Source of the DNA: Nematocida ironsii
Taxonomy: Eukaryota > Microsporidia
Direction of reading: 5' to 3'
DNA length: 64,000 nucleotides
NCBI GenBank assembly: GCA_001642415.1
Contig: LTDK01000083.1
Coordinates: 1 to 64,000, forward strand
Below are positions 7,831 to 17,549 of this stretch, piece after piece. The notes below the pieces were generated by a model. The model had not been told where the DNA came from. It saw only the letters and a list, made by a program, of their open reading frames with translations, and did no database searches. Both the position numbers and the translations under genes were made by a program. How positions within the stretch are numbered: position 1 is the first letter of the stretch; every line of letters begins with the position of its first letter.

Positions 7831-10341
7831 ATGAAGCTGATCCAACGAAAGAATGCTGTTTATTCGTATATTTACATTTGGTCAGTTCATTTTTTGATTA
7901 CAGTATTATATTCATCACAGGTTAATGGATGCACACAACTGATAAACTATTCTCTCGGGGGCAGACCACTTGACAATTTATTGGTAAAGGATTTACACAA
8001 GGTAATTATATTAGAGGACCAAATAAAAAAAAAGCCGCATAATATGGATAAGGGTATAACCGGCGCAAGAAGAACACTTGAGCTTTTATTAAAAGGAAAT
8101 ACACAATCAGAAATATTAAGAATATTGACGGTTATAAACATAATAGATGAAAATATCTACCCAATTGAAAATATAAAAACACATACTGACCTAATCAATA
8201 GGTTATTTGGCATTGCAGAAGTGCTTATGGGAAATAACAAAGAGCAGATAAGAAAAGACATTGCTGTTGATATATCCCAGACAACAAATATTTGTTTACA
8301 GGTAATAGTGTCTAACTTAATTGCTCGGCATATTTTTACTATTCTGCAAATAATCCCACAGAGAGATACACATTTAATAGATCATTACATATTTCAATCA
8401 ATCAAACAGCAATGCAGTAGTATGATAAATCATTCTTTTAATTCGCGTAGAAAGAAAACAGCTGAGGATTCTATTTTAAATTTTGCTACTGTATACGATG
8501 AATTGGAAGTTATTTGTTGTACGCGGATAAGAAAGGCATTTTCCAATCTGTCGTTATATGAGCTAACACAGTATGTTGATCAGTATTTGACCATGTGCCA
8601 TAAATACAGCGGGCAGGAGTTTTGTGATTATATACTGCAGAAGGACTTGAAGATGCAATTATTCCAATCTTTTTCAGACAGGAATAATTTTAGGTCTATA
8701 CTTATAGATCCAGTTGAAGACATGCAAATGCCTGTAGAAAGGAAATATGTTCATTCTGTTTCTGAGAATAACATTCACTTTTTACAGGACGATGAGGTGC
8801 GATTTAACAAGATAAATGTACCAGTAAAAACATATAATGGCGATGATTATTTCTCTAATCATGCTATATCATATGAAGTAGATAGAAGAGGGGTTTATTC
8901 GCCACAGGAGGATAAAAATATATATTGGAGAAATGCTAATAGCCTTAGAAAAGGAGAGTATGTTGATTCAGAGTATTTAGTGCCATTCTCAAAAAATAGA
9001 AAGAGAACACTTTCATCATATATGGCATCGCGGAATAGAAGTAATTCAGAAAGTACAATAACCAGCTCAACTCACACCTATTATTCAATAGATGCACCAT
9101 CCTGCATAGCTCCAGATGCACCATCTACCAAATTATACCCGAATGCACACTCTTCTTGGAGAGATGAAGAATACTGCTATAGCTCTTATAAAACAATGCC
9201 CCATAAGCCTCCTTTACTACTTCCTACAAAGAAAAAGTCTAAAGCAAGTAAAATAATTAACAAAATTTCATCTGCCTTTTCATTTATTAAAGGAACTGAT
9301 CGAAGCAGCCGTGAAAATTCTCGATCAAGAACAAATACAGACCGTGGCAACACATCATCCAAATCCAAATCACCGAGTGACTCTAAAAGAGTGTCAACAA
9401 TAAGCTCTATAAAACGATCGCCAAGTATAAATAGAAAAAATATTACTAGCGAACATAGAGATAATGCAGATAAATGGAATGGAGAGAGAAGTAGCACTTC
9501 TAGTAATGACACTATAGTAATAAGACCAAGTGCATCTCGGAGAAAAGGCTGGATAGGCGAAAGAGCAAGAATGGAGATACCAGAGGAAAAAAATCCTGTT
9601 AATTATCCAGAAGTTCCTACTTCTTCTGTAAACAACTTAGTAACTGAATCAAATAGGCCTTGCTTTGAGCGTAGTTCAACTATTAAAAAATCACCTCATA
9701 TTATTCGCAAAGACATTATTCAACAAGAGAAGATGCATGTGCAAACCAGCTATAATGTAAGTGAAGCAAATACCTACCAGCCACCTAAATTGACACTAAC
9801 GTATGATCTATTAGATACAGAGTATGAGCAGAAACTTGAAGAGAAAAAATGTCTTCCTACCAGTTCGAATCAAAGCGATAACGGCCATGCGCCATCTCCA
9901 CAATTTTCTTCTCCAAAGAAAAAAGAAAGTAGCAATTTAGAGCAATCCAGTACACGCTGGCTAACTCACCCAATAAATATAAAAGCAACTGAATCGTATC
10001 CAAAACCAAAAAAGAATCCTTTAATACCAGAACCACCCACAAAAGATTCAATTGTGTGCCATGATAAAGTATCAAAAGGCGAAACTATATCAGAGAAAAG
10101 GTCCCGACTAAAGCCACAGGAGAGTTTGGATGATCCAAATTATCAGGGGCACAAAAACTATTCTGATATGCATCTGCATCCACGCAGCGCCTTAAATAAC
10201 TCTTTAGGATTTCATTCACTTGATGAAACTAGTTCTTCTTCTACTAAGAATTTAGCTGATAAGGATAAGAACAATTACGCACATGTTGATCTAGACCGTG
10301 TGATAGAAGAACTACTGGCCGATATAAATAGCATAAAATAA
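7831..10341 (+). CDS. Large secreted protein, possible effector
   Basis: 836 residues. A basic N-terminus is followed by a hydrophobic segment (about 11-29, ending SSQVNG), which reads as a signal peptide. Residues ~30-290 are helical and fairly well structured, with scattered Cys. From ~370 onward the chain is low-complexity and probably disordered, rich in Ser, Lys, Arg, Asn and Pro, with several basic clusters that look like nuclear localisation signals (KKKSKASK, NRKRT, SRRKGW). A signal peptide plus NLS-like clusters fits a host-targeted secreted protein, and the size and style fit the large secreted families described in Nematocida. That membership is an inference. The dispersed repeat lies just upstream. 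Confidence 0.8.
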   Translation: MKLIQRKNAVYSYIYIWSVHFLITVLYSSQVNGCTQLINYSLGGRPLDNLLVKDLHKVIILEDQIKKKPHNMDKGITGARRTLELLLKGNTQSEILRILTVINIIDENIYPIENIKTHTDLINRLFGIAEVLMGNNKEQIRKDIAVDISQTTNICLQVIVSNLIARHIFTILQIIPQRDTHLIDHYIFQSIKQQCSSMINHSFNSRRKKTAEDSILNFATVYDELEVICCTRIRKAFSNLSLYELTQYVDQYLTMCHKYSGQEFCDYILQKDLKMQLFQSFSDRNNFRSILIDPVEDMQMPVERKYVHSVSENNIHFLQDDEVRFNKINVPVKTYNGDDYFSNHAISYEVDRRGVYSPQEDKNIYWRNANSLRKGEYVDSEYLVPFSKNRKRTLSSYMASRNRSNSESTITSSTHTYYSIDAPSCIAPDAPSTKLYPNAHSSWRDEEYCYSSYKTMPHKPPLLLPTKKKSKASKIINKISSAFSFIKGTDRSSRENSRSRTNTDRGNTSSKSKSPSDSKRVSTISSIKRSPSINRKNITSEHRDNADKWNGERSSTSSNDTIVIRPSASRRKGWIGERARMEIPEEKNPVNYPEVPTSSVNNLVTESNRPCFERSSTIKKSPHIIRKDIIQQEKMHVQTSYNVSEANTYQPPKLTLTYDLLDTEYEQKLEEKKCLPTSSNQSDNGHAPSPQFSSPKKKESSNLEQSSTRWLTHPINIKATESYPKPKKNPLIPEPPTKDSIVCHDKVSKGETISEKRSRLKPQESLDDPNYQGHKNYSDMHLHPRSALNNSLGFHSLDETSSSSTKNLADKDKNNYAHVDLDRVIEELLADINSIK

Positions 10342-10470
10342 ACTAATATTTATTAAACAAATAAATCTACCATGATTTAAATATAAAAAATCAGCAAGCC
10401 ATTAATTAGAGGTGTTCTACCAAACAGAACATATATAGAACCGCATAATTAAATATAGATGTACCCCGAC

Positions 10471-10480
10471 ATAACCCGAA
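10471..10480 (-). promoter_or_regulatory. ATAACCCGAA motif
   Basis: An exact copy of the intergenic motif (TTCGGGTTAT on the - strand), between the convergent ends of the secreted gene and the zinc/coiled-coil gene. Confidence 0.35.
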
Positions 10481-10596
10481 AAAATTTCTATTCTCACCTA
10501 TATAAAATTATTTTAGGTTATTTCGGAGTATTTTGAGAAAATTTATTACATACATAAAAACAGAATGATTTTATTCATATATCTTATGAATAATTT

Positions 10597-11346
10597 TTAT
10601 TTTTCAGATTGTTCTTTAGAGGCGTGGCTCTTTTTAACCGGAGAAATCGCATGTGTTGGAGCCTGTGCTTTCTTGCCAGCTGTTTTCGGACTTACGCCTG
10701 GTTTTACAGCACTGTTTGCTTGAGCTGCTCTATTAATATCTGACTTCATTTGAGCTAGTTCGGCTTTGTACTGCTTAGACTCTGCGTATAATTCCTCTAC
10801 TTCTGCCTTCACTGCATCTAGCTCTTTCTTAAGACTATTTCCGACTTCGCTTAGTTCTCTATTCTTCTCAGCAAGTTCATTTGTTGCTTCTTGGATCTTC
10901 CTTTCTAAATTTTCCTTTGGAATAGTATCTGACTCTTTTAGTGCTTTAAGTGAGCCTATTATTTTTCCAAGAGAGCGGTCAAGTATGTGTTTTAGTGGGG
11001 TTTTATACCGCAAAACATGCATTAGCCAAGTGTCTAGCTGGAAAGTTAATAGACACACTCGACACTTTCTTTCTAGTCTATGCTTCTGCCCGTGCCCGTT
11101 TGTTTGACAGCCACACTGCGGACATGGTAGGTTTAAATAGAAAGTTGGAACACTTTCGCCCTCTTTAAGCTTTTTGTAGTACATATCTGCTTTTTCTGTG
11201 GCATCTTGGATAAATGACCTGTCCTCTTGTAGCCTCCTTTTTCCGGATTGCATGTTATTTATCAGTTCTTGTGTTGCGGTATCTTCCATTGTACTTTGAT
11301 CTATCTCGCTGTATTCATCGCTTTCTGTCTTCTCATTATTTGACAT
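10597..11346 (-). CDS. Zinc-binding coiled-coil protein, unknown
   Basis: 249 residues with an acidic N-terminal region. Around residues 75-100 there is a putative zinc site, CPQCGC...CRVC, with an intervening His/Arg-rich stretch (GHGQKHRLERK). A helical linker is followed by a long coiled coil (about residues 145-210, heptad-like, rich in Glu, Lys, Leu), and the tail is basic and Pro/Ala/Lys-rich. The combination suggests a scaffold or a nucleic-acid-associated protein. I do not recognise a family, and neither localisation nor partners can be inferred. The ATG start is unambiguous. Confidence 0.75.
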   Translation of the reverse strand: MSNNEKTESDEYSEIDQSTMEDTATQELINNMQSGKRRLQEDRSFIQDATEKADMYYKKLKEGESVPTFYLNLPCPQCGCQTNGHGQKHRLERKCRVCLLTFQLDTWLMHVLRYKTPLKHILDRSLGKIIGSLKALKESDTIPKENLERKIQEATNELAEKNRELSEVGNSLKKELDAVKAEVEELYAESKQYKAELAQMKSDINRAAQANSAVKPGVSPKTAGKKAQAPTHAISPVKKSHASKEQSEK

Positions 11347-11778
11347 GCAAGGAATTTACAAATAAAAAAGAAAAAGTACAGCACAGAATATATAATATAA
11401 AACGTAATTTATTACAAGCGGCATGCCGTGTATATACTTATCACAGCAATCTATAGAATATTAACACTCTAGCTATATTTTAAAATATATAGCTAGAAAT
11501 GTATATTCTAATAAAATGAGAAAATTGCAATAAAAATACTGTGAAGTGTGGTAGGTGTAAAACTAGAACATTTTTTATTTTTACCACGCACCACAATTTT
11601 AGAAAACACATAATATTGATCAGAATAATCTTAGAACCACTTAAAACTGTGGTTTTATAAACGAGAAATTATTTATTGATGAAAAGCCCAGGGAGCAGAG
11701 AAAATTCTTTTTGAATTATTGTAGGCCTGAGATGGCGTATTCTCTAATATTTAGCTGTTTGGTTTGGGTATTTGCGTA
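11347..11778. other. Intergenic spacer with palindrome
   Basis: Holds a 28-base inverted repeat (11469-11496) and otherwise AT-rich sequence between two tandem minus-strand genes. No gene seen. Confidence 0.5.
11469..11496. repeat. Inverted repeat CTAGCTATAT...ATATAGCTAG
   Basis: Perfect 10-base arms around an 8-base AT core. It lies between the 3' end of the Spa2-like gene and the promoter side of the zinc/coiled-coil gene, so it could be a 3'-end hairpin or an operator-like palindrome. Confidence 0.55.
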
Positions 11779-12741
11779 TTAATTAGGGAAAAGTGTTAAA
11801 ACTGCAGAGTAGTACTCGGCTATCTTTGGAAGTAGGTCTTTTTCAGATAGTGTTTTTGGTATGCTGCCCAGATCTTTAATTTCTTTCGTAGATGAGAGAG
11901 TTAAAAGTGTCTCTCTTTCTTTGTTCAAAAGATCAAGGCATTTAGAGAGGCCTGCGCCTCCGTTATTAGATAGAATATACTCTATCTCGTAGAAGTGCGA
12001 GGTAATCCTTTCTACTACACTATCCACAGTGTCTTCATACGCAGTGGTTTCTGTTTCCATGTCTCTTTCAAAGTGCATGTCGTTAATCTCATTTTTAAGC
12101 GTAAGAATTTCTGTTGCCATGGCCTGTTTTTGGGCTTTAATAATTTTCAACTGTGCATGCGCCGAGTCCAGTAGTTCTTGTGTGGCTAGGTCAGAAGTCT
12201 GCTTATCAATCATGTTCAAAAGTATTTCTATCTTTCCTTCTGCCGCCGCCTCTGTTTCCAGATCTTTTCTTAGCTTTTCTACAGCAATGATTATTGCAGA
12301 TGGTGAGTTCTGGTTGTTAACTGTTCCTTTATATGTACTGGTATTTTTTCCTATGATTTCTTCCAGACTCTGGACGAGTGAATTTAGACAGGGCAGCTCA
12401 TCTTCTGGGGACTTTGCATTCTTATGTCTAAGCACTAAGTATGTGTCTTCTACTAAGGACTTTAATTCTTCCTCTTCAAGCAGTGAAATCTGCTCTCTAA
12501 TGGTGTTTCTTTTTAGGGAATATTTTGGAATGAACTCAATGGTTCCATTGTTTTTTCTTCTTAATATTTCTTCCTTTAGGTCTTCACACACTTCGCTGAA
12601 CTGTTGGTCATTGAAGAAAAAGACTTTCTCAATTGCTTCTTTCTTTGGGCCTTCAATCACTGGCTCTGGGTGTCCTTCTAGAAACTGCCTGAACAGATCC
12701 TGTCTTTCATTAATCTCTTCTGGGGTGGGTGGAGAATACAT
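11779..12741 (-). CDS. Spa2/GIT-like (SHD) coiled-coil protein
   Basis: 320 residues from the ATG at 12741 (the frame is open to a GTG at 12756). The N-terminal ~110 residues contain two stretches that read like the Spa2-homology repeats of the GIT/Spa2 family: FNDQQFSEVCEDLKEEILRR, fitting the LsxxQFxELstDVydEllRR pattern, then KRNTIREQISLLEEEELKSL followed by VEDTYLVLR, fitting KRNqARqKLstLpxxrFrdLasDVyyELeRR. A coiled coil occupies about residues 160-250, and the C-terminus is helical. Spa2 proteins scaffold polarity and MAP-kinase components; GIT proteins scaffold Arf/Rho regulation. With a Rho GTPase also in this genome a polarity role is plausible but is an inference. The family call rests on motif reading. 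Confidence 0.55.
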   Translation of the reverse strand: MYSPPTPEEINERQDLFRQFLEGHPEPVIEGPKKEAIEKVFFFNDQQFSEVCEDLKEEILRRKNNGTIEFIPKYSLKRNTIREQISLLEEEELKSLVEDTYLVLRHKNAKSPEDELPCLNSLVQSLEEIIGKNTSTYKGTVNNQNSPSAIIIAVEKLRKDLETEAAAEGKIEILLNMIDKQTSDLATQELLDSAHAQLKIIKAQKQAMATEILTLKNEINDMHFERDMETETTAYEDTVDSVVERITSHFYEIEYILSNNGGAGLSKCLDLLNKERETLLTLSSTKEIKDLGSIPKTLSEKDLLPKIAEYYSAVLTLFPN

Positions 12742-13471
12742 GAAAACACCAGACACAAGGCACTATATACAAAATAAACAAACATAAAACCATCACTTAT
12801 GAAACACTATGCGTTTTAAATTGCATTGGTGCCATTGCGGATTTACTATAAAAGCTTCTAGTTTCTTTTAGTATTGATCTATAATCACATACCTATTATA
12901 AATAGAGAATTTCTATTGAAATAGAGTAAATAGTTCTGTCTAAAAGCCAATTTATTATTAATATTGCGGTGAACAGGAAGTTCTAGTTAATAAACCAGCA
13001 TAAACACCAGAATAATAAATCAGCTAAATATATAGTTGCCCCATATAAATTTGAAATTATTTCAAATTGTGCAATAAGCCATAGAAAAATATAAATAACT
13101 CAATACACGCACCACTTATAATAAATATATATAAACAATGCATTTATGAATAGAAATGCACGCTCTGTGCGTTCTAGGATTATTTTCTGTATATGTCAGT
13201 TGGATAAAACCCTGCTCATAATATATTTTAGATAGAACATATGCCAACTAAACACTTAAATCTTATAGTTTTGGCTGTAGTGGCGTACGTGATTAGAAAT
13301 GGTTTAAATGAATCTACTGTCTTGATAATACAAACACGTTTCGATACTATAATTTGAAATTTATATCCAGCCTATCTATTATATTTTAATTGGTATATAT
13401 AAAAAGGAGGCCCCGTGTATAAACTACCAATCATAAATAAATAGAATTTCTACTAATTAAAGCAGCAGTAT
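12742..13471. other. Divergent intergenic region
   Basis: Separates two divergent genes. It contains a good TATA box at 13394-13405 for the rightward gene. No coding region recognised. Confidence 0.5.
13394..13405 (+). promoter_or_regulatory. TATA box before gene at 13472
   Basis: TATATATAAAAA followed by a GGAGGCCCC patch, 66 bases ahead of the start codon. This is the clearest TATA element in the window. Confidence 0.45.
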
Positions 13472-14080
13472 ATGATAGCGCGCACAAGCATGGAAACTTT
13501 AATGAAAAATGCTATTAAAATAGAAAAGCTATATAAAAGTACAAGTAGACCAATGTACAAGCAAATACGTGCACATTTTATTCTGGCTATTCTTATAACA
13601 TTAATAAAAATATATGCTGAAACAGAAGCTAAGATCATCGAGAATATTAGAAAGGCAGAAAACAAAGTAGACAAAATAGCGAATATATTAGTTGAACAAA
13701 AAGAAACAATAAATACTGCGCAGACTGTTATAAAAAACTTTGAAGATAAAACGGGTAACTTATCAACAGATGTAAAAATACCTGATAATGCAGGAAATGC
13801 GCATAGTGAGATACAAAAAGAACTTTATATTTTTGGCCTTGAAGAAAAAAATCTGCTATCTATATTAAATGAATTGAAAGGCATAAAGAAGGATCTAGAG
13901 AACTCTTTAAAGAATAAAAGCAACAATGAAAAAGAAATAAAAGATAATGAGCTTTGCCAACCCGATAAATATTTTGTTGAAGTAGATAAAAACATCATAG
14001 CATTTGAGAAAAGCGCAAAAACCATAAAAGATTATTGCGAAGAACTAGAAAAGTATTTATCCACTGCGCAGGATGACTAA
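13472..14080 (+). CDS. Signal-anchored coiled-coil protein, unknown
   Basis: 202 residues. Residues ~33-47 (AHFILAILITLIKIY) form a hydrophobic segment preceded by basic residues, so it is either a signal anchor or an internal signal sequence. The rest is strongly helical, with heptad-like Ile/Leu/Lys/Glu repeats in two blocks (about 50-85 and 105-200), charged and with a single Cys near each of residues 165 and 190. An ATG six codons further in (13490) is an alternative start. No family recognised. A preceding TATA box supports transcription. Confidence 0.6.
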   Translation: MIARTSMETLMKNAIKIEKLYKSTSRPMYKQIRAHFILAILITLIKIYAETEAKIIENIRKAENKVDKIANILVEQKETINTAQTVIKNFEDKTGNLSTDVKIPDNAGNAHSEIQKELYIFGLEEKNLLSILNELKGIKKDLENSLKNKSNNEKEIKDNELCQPDKYFVEVDKNIIAFEKSAKTIKDYCEELEKYLSTAQDD

Positions 14081-14743
14081 TCCGCTTTTTATGCACTTTT
14101 TTAAATAGAACTTTTTATGCACATGTATTAGGGCAGATAATAAATTAAACCAACGCGTGCTGTAATGTCGTTTGAAGTAGTATAGAACTGCCCACAGGTA
14201 TTCACAGTACATTTATAAGTTATTTGCCTATCCAACTAAATATAAATAAACTCATGAATATTATAAAAGAATGCACAACTAATCGCATAGACTAATATAT
14301 TTTTCTATATTCATTATTGCAGAGAGCATCAGATTAATTTCGGATTATATATAATTTAATAGAAATTGCCCATTCGTCTACTATAAGTATATATGATATA
14401 TGGCTAAATTTAGCTAAGGATTATTGATTTGTATTAGCGTGCATGATAAGTAAGAAAAAATATTATTATTTGTTGAAAGAGCACCACATATAGCTATAGG
14501 AAGAATATAACCCAAAATATTTTGAAAATTCAAATGTGAATAATATAACAGGCAGAATGTCTATTATTAAATACATTTTGAAATTTAATGAGGTACATTA
14601 TATGTTTGATTGCTAGAAGGAATTATTTAGAGAAAGCAGCAATGTTTTGTATTTAATAAGAAATTCTGTCTGTCTTCTTTTGCATTTTGTTTTCTGTCTG
14701 AAAATATTTGAGCTAGATTTTTCTGCTGAGCAGTTTTAGTTTT
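14081..14743. other. Intergenic spacer
   Basis: AT-rich, with a variant of the intergenic motif (ATAACCCAAAA near 14507). No gene seen. Confidence 0.5.
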
Positions 14744-16081
14744 ATGGCAGTAAATATGAAAAAGGACTCACCGTTTATATCAAGAAGTATTAGAAAGCAA
14801 TTGAAAAAGATGGAAATAACCAAGCTAACCGAAATACAACAGCAAGCTATTCCCTATGCAATTAAAGGGCGTGATCTTTTGGGGATTGCAAACACTGGGT
14901 CTGGGAAGACTCTTTCATTTTTAATTCCTGCAGCTGAGAAGCTTATTCCAGAAAAAGAAGTGAAGATTCCTAAAGTGCTAGTAATAGCACCAACAAGAGA
15001 GCTTGCGATGCAAACATCTCGTGTGTCGCAGAAGCTCTTTGCAGAGTATCCCGGGATTCGAACGGTTCTTTTTGTAGGGGGAACTAAAAAGGCAGATGAG
15101 TTAGAACAGATGAAAAAGGGGTGTGCAATTCTTGTGTGTACTCCTGGAAGACTTTTAGACCATCTTAAATCCGGCCTTTCTCTACAGAAAATAGAGATGG
15201 CAGTCCTTGACGAATCAGACAGGATATTAGATATAGGATTTGAAAAGGACATGTCAGAGATTTTAACGTATCTTCCAAAGAAAAGACAAACACTTATGTT
15301 CAGTGCAACAAATACGGACAACGTTCTCTGCAGATCCTGGCTATCAAAAAGATATAAAAAAGTGCAGGTAAAAATAGACGACAAAATAACAGCAGAGGGG
15401 CTAAAGCAGTCCTTTGTAACGTGCCCAGAGGACAAGAGGTTTTCTCTTCTCTTCTCTTTCTTGAAAAGAACTGAAGAGAAGGTGATTGTGTTTTTTTCAA
15501 CGTGTGCTTCTGTTATGTTCCATGGAGAGCTCTTTTCTCTTCTTGGGTTCAGTGCAGGCGTGCTCCACAGTGGGGTAAAGCAGGACAGAAGAGCAAAAGT
15601 ATTTGATGAGTTCTGCGAAGGAAAAATTAAAATACTTTTTAGCACTGATGTGGCCGCACGTGGGCTGGACATTCCTAACGTAAGATGGATTGTTCAGTAC
15701 GACCCGCCTACAGATCCAAAGGAATACATCCATCGAGTGGGAAGAACTGCCAGAGCTGGCGCACATGGAGAAGCCCTTATGTTTTTATTACCACATGAGA
15801 GGATTTTCATTCAGTATCTAAAACATCTTGGAGTAGAGGTAGACGAACTTACATTCAATGAACCCAAAGATATTTCAGAGCACTTTATAAAAACAATTAG
15901 CTCAAACTACTACTTAGAAAGAGACGCAAAAGATGCACTGAAGGGATATTTACAGGCATATGCAGGGCATAAACTAAAAAAGGTGTTTGATGCATCAAAA
16001 ATAGAACTCAACAAAATAGCCAAGTCATTTGGACTTTCTTCTATGCCCAAAATAGACCTAACTATATGCGCTGGGAAGTAA
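14744..16081 (+). CDS. HAS1: DEAD-box RNA helicase Has1
   Basis: 445 residues. A nucleolar ATP-dependent RNA helicase for pre-rRNA processing and snoRNA release in both ribosomal subunits. Motifs in order: a Q-motif-like TEIQQQAIP (29-37), motif I TGSGKT (51-56), Ia PTREL (83-87), Ib TPGR (133-136), motif II DESD (156-159, Ser replacing the usual Ala), motif III SAT (187-189), then STDVAARGLDIP, QYDPP and HRVGRTARAG. The C-terminal ~75 residues (NYYL...LKGYLQAYAGHKLKKVF...AKSFGL) match the extension specific to Has1/DDX18. The N-terminal tail is very short, as expected for a reduced genome. Confidence 0.95.
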   Translation: MAVNMKKDSPFISRSIRKQLKKMEITKLTEIQQQAIPYAIKGRDLLGIANTGSGKTLSFLIPAAEKLIPEKEVKIPKVLVIAPTRELAMQTSRVSQKLFAEYPGIRTVLFVGGTKKADELEQMKKGCAILVCTPGRLLDHLKSGLSLQKIEMAVLDESDRILDIGFEKDMSEILTYLPKKRQTLMFSATNTDNVLCRSWLSKRYKKVQVKIDDKITAEGLKQSFVTCPEDKRFSLLFSFLKRTEEKVIVFFSTCASVMFHGELFSLLGFSAGVLHSGVKQDRRAKVFDEFCEGKIKILFSTDVAARGLDIPNVRWIVQYDPPTDPKEYIHRVGRTARAGAHGEALMFLLPHERIFIQYLKHLGVEVDELTFNEPKDISEHFIKTISSNYYLERDAKDALKGYLQAYAGHKLKKVFDASKIELNKIAKSFGLSSMPKIDLTICAGK

Positions 16082-16676
16082 ATAAAATAAAATGAATTTT
16101 ATACAAAAAGAAGTTTTATATAGTTTCTAATCATTATATGCAGTAAATAGAAATTTAGATATAATCTAATCCATATAATATGCTTTTTTAGTTGATAAGT
16201 AGTTTATTAATAGAATGCTATATTATTCAATTTCGAATTATTTCATACTATATCTGAATATTTGGAAATTCCTTTTATTCAAACAAGATGGGTAGTTTTT
16301 TCCATTTACTTCTTTTTTTTGCAGAGAAATTGCTGTGCTTGTATGTATGTCTGTATAAATAATAAAATATTCTGAAATATAAAAGTCTCTACTTTAAAAA
16401 ACAGATTGAAAATTAAAATGAAGGCATTGGATTTATTTCAGTCTGAAATAATATAAAAAGTTGTAATTCATATAAATATACATAAAAAAGAAAATAATAC
16501 ACTACATAGAAGGATGATTCATAGTATAAAGAAAATAGATAAAAGATACTTCTAAATAATCAAGAAATTTACTATTTACGCATATAAATGCAGCATATTT
16601 ATGGCCCATCTCACTACAGGCTCTTTTTATGTTTGTTTTTACTCTTTTCTTTTATAGTATAGTCTTTTTATTTGGA
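16082..16676. other. Convergent intergenic spacer
   Basis: AT-rich between convergent genes. No gene or notable repeat recognised. Confidence 0.5.
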
Positions 16677-17036
16677 CTAGCTGTTCTTTTTCATGTCTTG
16701 TATTTTTTGGTATAAATAATTTATGCGGGGACCTAGTGGGATTTGTCCTTTTTTTGTGCGTCTGTTGAATTTCTTCTTCCACTCTTCTCTCTCCCTTTGC
16801 TTCTTTTCTCGGATTTTGTTGATTCTTTCTAGCTCTTTCTGTCTCTCCTCCTTTTTTCGCAAGTTTTCTTTGTGAATCTCGTCAAGCTTTGTTGTCTTTT
16901 CTTTTTTTGGCGCCTCTTCTTCTTTTATTTCTATTTTCTCTTCTGCAAGTGCTGCCTTCATGCTTTCGTCTCTTATTCGGTTGGCCGTTTCTTCCTCCTT
17001 CAGCTTTTTATACTGTCTCTGCGATTTCCATGCCAT
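16677..17036 (-). CDS. FYV7: Fyv7-like rRNA-processing protein
   Basis: 119 residues, highly charged and mostly a single helix or coiled coil of Lys, Glu and Arg. The last ~35 residues contain the conserved end of the Fyv7/TAP26 (CCDC59) family, whose pattern is TKKGQP-x-L...Q..LL.KI; here it is RTKKGQIPLGPRINYLYQKI. Yeast Fyv7 acts in the nucleolus on 35S pre-rRNA processing for the small subunit. The gene is 42 bases downstream of the Rad6-like gene on the same strand, and close to Has1 and an Rrb1-like gene. The call rests mainly on the C-terminal motif. Confidence 0.65.
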   Translation of the reverse strand: MAWKSQRQYKKLKEEETANRIRDESMKAALAEEKIEIKEEEAPKKEKTTKLDEIHKENLRKKEERQKELERINKIREKKQREREEWKKKFNRRTKKGQIPLGPRINYLYQKIQDMKKNS

Positions 17037-17078
17037 TCTATTTTTGCAGAAAGACTTTTCGCAGAAATAACTGAAGGG

Positions 17079-17549
17079 CTAGTTAGTGCTTAGCTTTGCT
17101 GCCCAAGTCTTTTCAACACTGTTTCGTACCCGCCTGGTATATTCTACATAATTATTCAGATACAAATCCGATGCAACTGAGTTGGCAGGCGAGTTTGTAT
17201 TTGGGTCGTTAAGCAAAGACTGTATGCAAAGAAGAGCTTGCCCAATTCCATATGCCGAATTCCATCTGTTCTTAAGAATGTCTAGGCAAAGTTCCCCATT
17301 TGGGTATATATTGGGATGGAACATATCAGATATAAAGGATATCTCTGGAGGATGTTGGGGATAGGACTCAGTGAATGTTAGCTTTAGCTCAAATACTCCA
17401 TCTTCAAATGGAGTGTCCTCTGGGCCAAATATAACTGCTCGCCAGTCCATTATATCTTCTTTACTGGGGACTGCCAATATATTTTCAAGTGGTTCTTCTA
17501 ATAACTTTTTCATATCCCGCATAAGCTTCCGTCTAGTGGGTGTTGACAT
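17079..17549 (-). CDS. RAD6: Ubiquitin-conjugating enzyme E2, Rad6-type
   Basis: 156 residues, the normal length for a UBC fold. It aligns without gaps to Rad6/UBE2A: the N-terminal STPTRRKLMRD, the HPN motif (78-80), the active-site Cys88 in GELCLDIL, then NSPAN near residues 119-123. The active Cys falls at exactly the same residue number as in yeast Rad6. It lacks the acidic tail of the yeast enzyme. Role: transfer of ubiquitin with a Bre1- or Rad18-type E3 (histone H2B, PCNA) and N-end rule substrates. An ATTTCGGATTATA sequence, a relative of the intergenic motif, lies just upstream of the start (17567-17580). Confidence 0.95.
   Translation of the reverse strand: MSTPTRRKLMRDMKKLLEEPLENILAVPSKEDIMDWRAVIFGPEDTPFEDGVFELKLTFTESYPQHPPEISFISDMFHPNIYPNGELCLDILKNRWNSAYGIGQALLCIQSLLNDPNTNSPANSVASDLYLNNYVEYTRRVRNSVEKTWAAKLSTN

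Noticed and set aside
7656..7925. 89-residue frame across the dispersed repeat copy B
   Set aside because: Covers the AT-rich repeat and overlaps the signal peptide of the real gene at 7831.
12029..12787. 252-residue + strand frame antisense to the Spa2-like gene
   Set aside because: Ser/Phe-rich complement of a coiled coil; the sense strand has the coherent domain structure.
15046..15066. GATTCGAAC, resembling a tRNA T-arm
   Set aside because: Lies inside the conserved Has1 coding frame with no cloverleaf around it.
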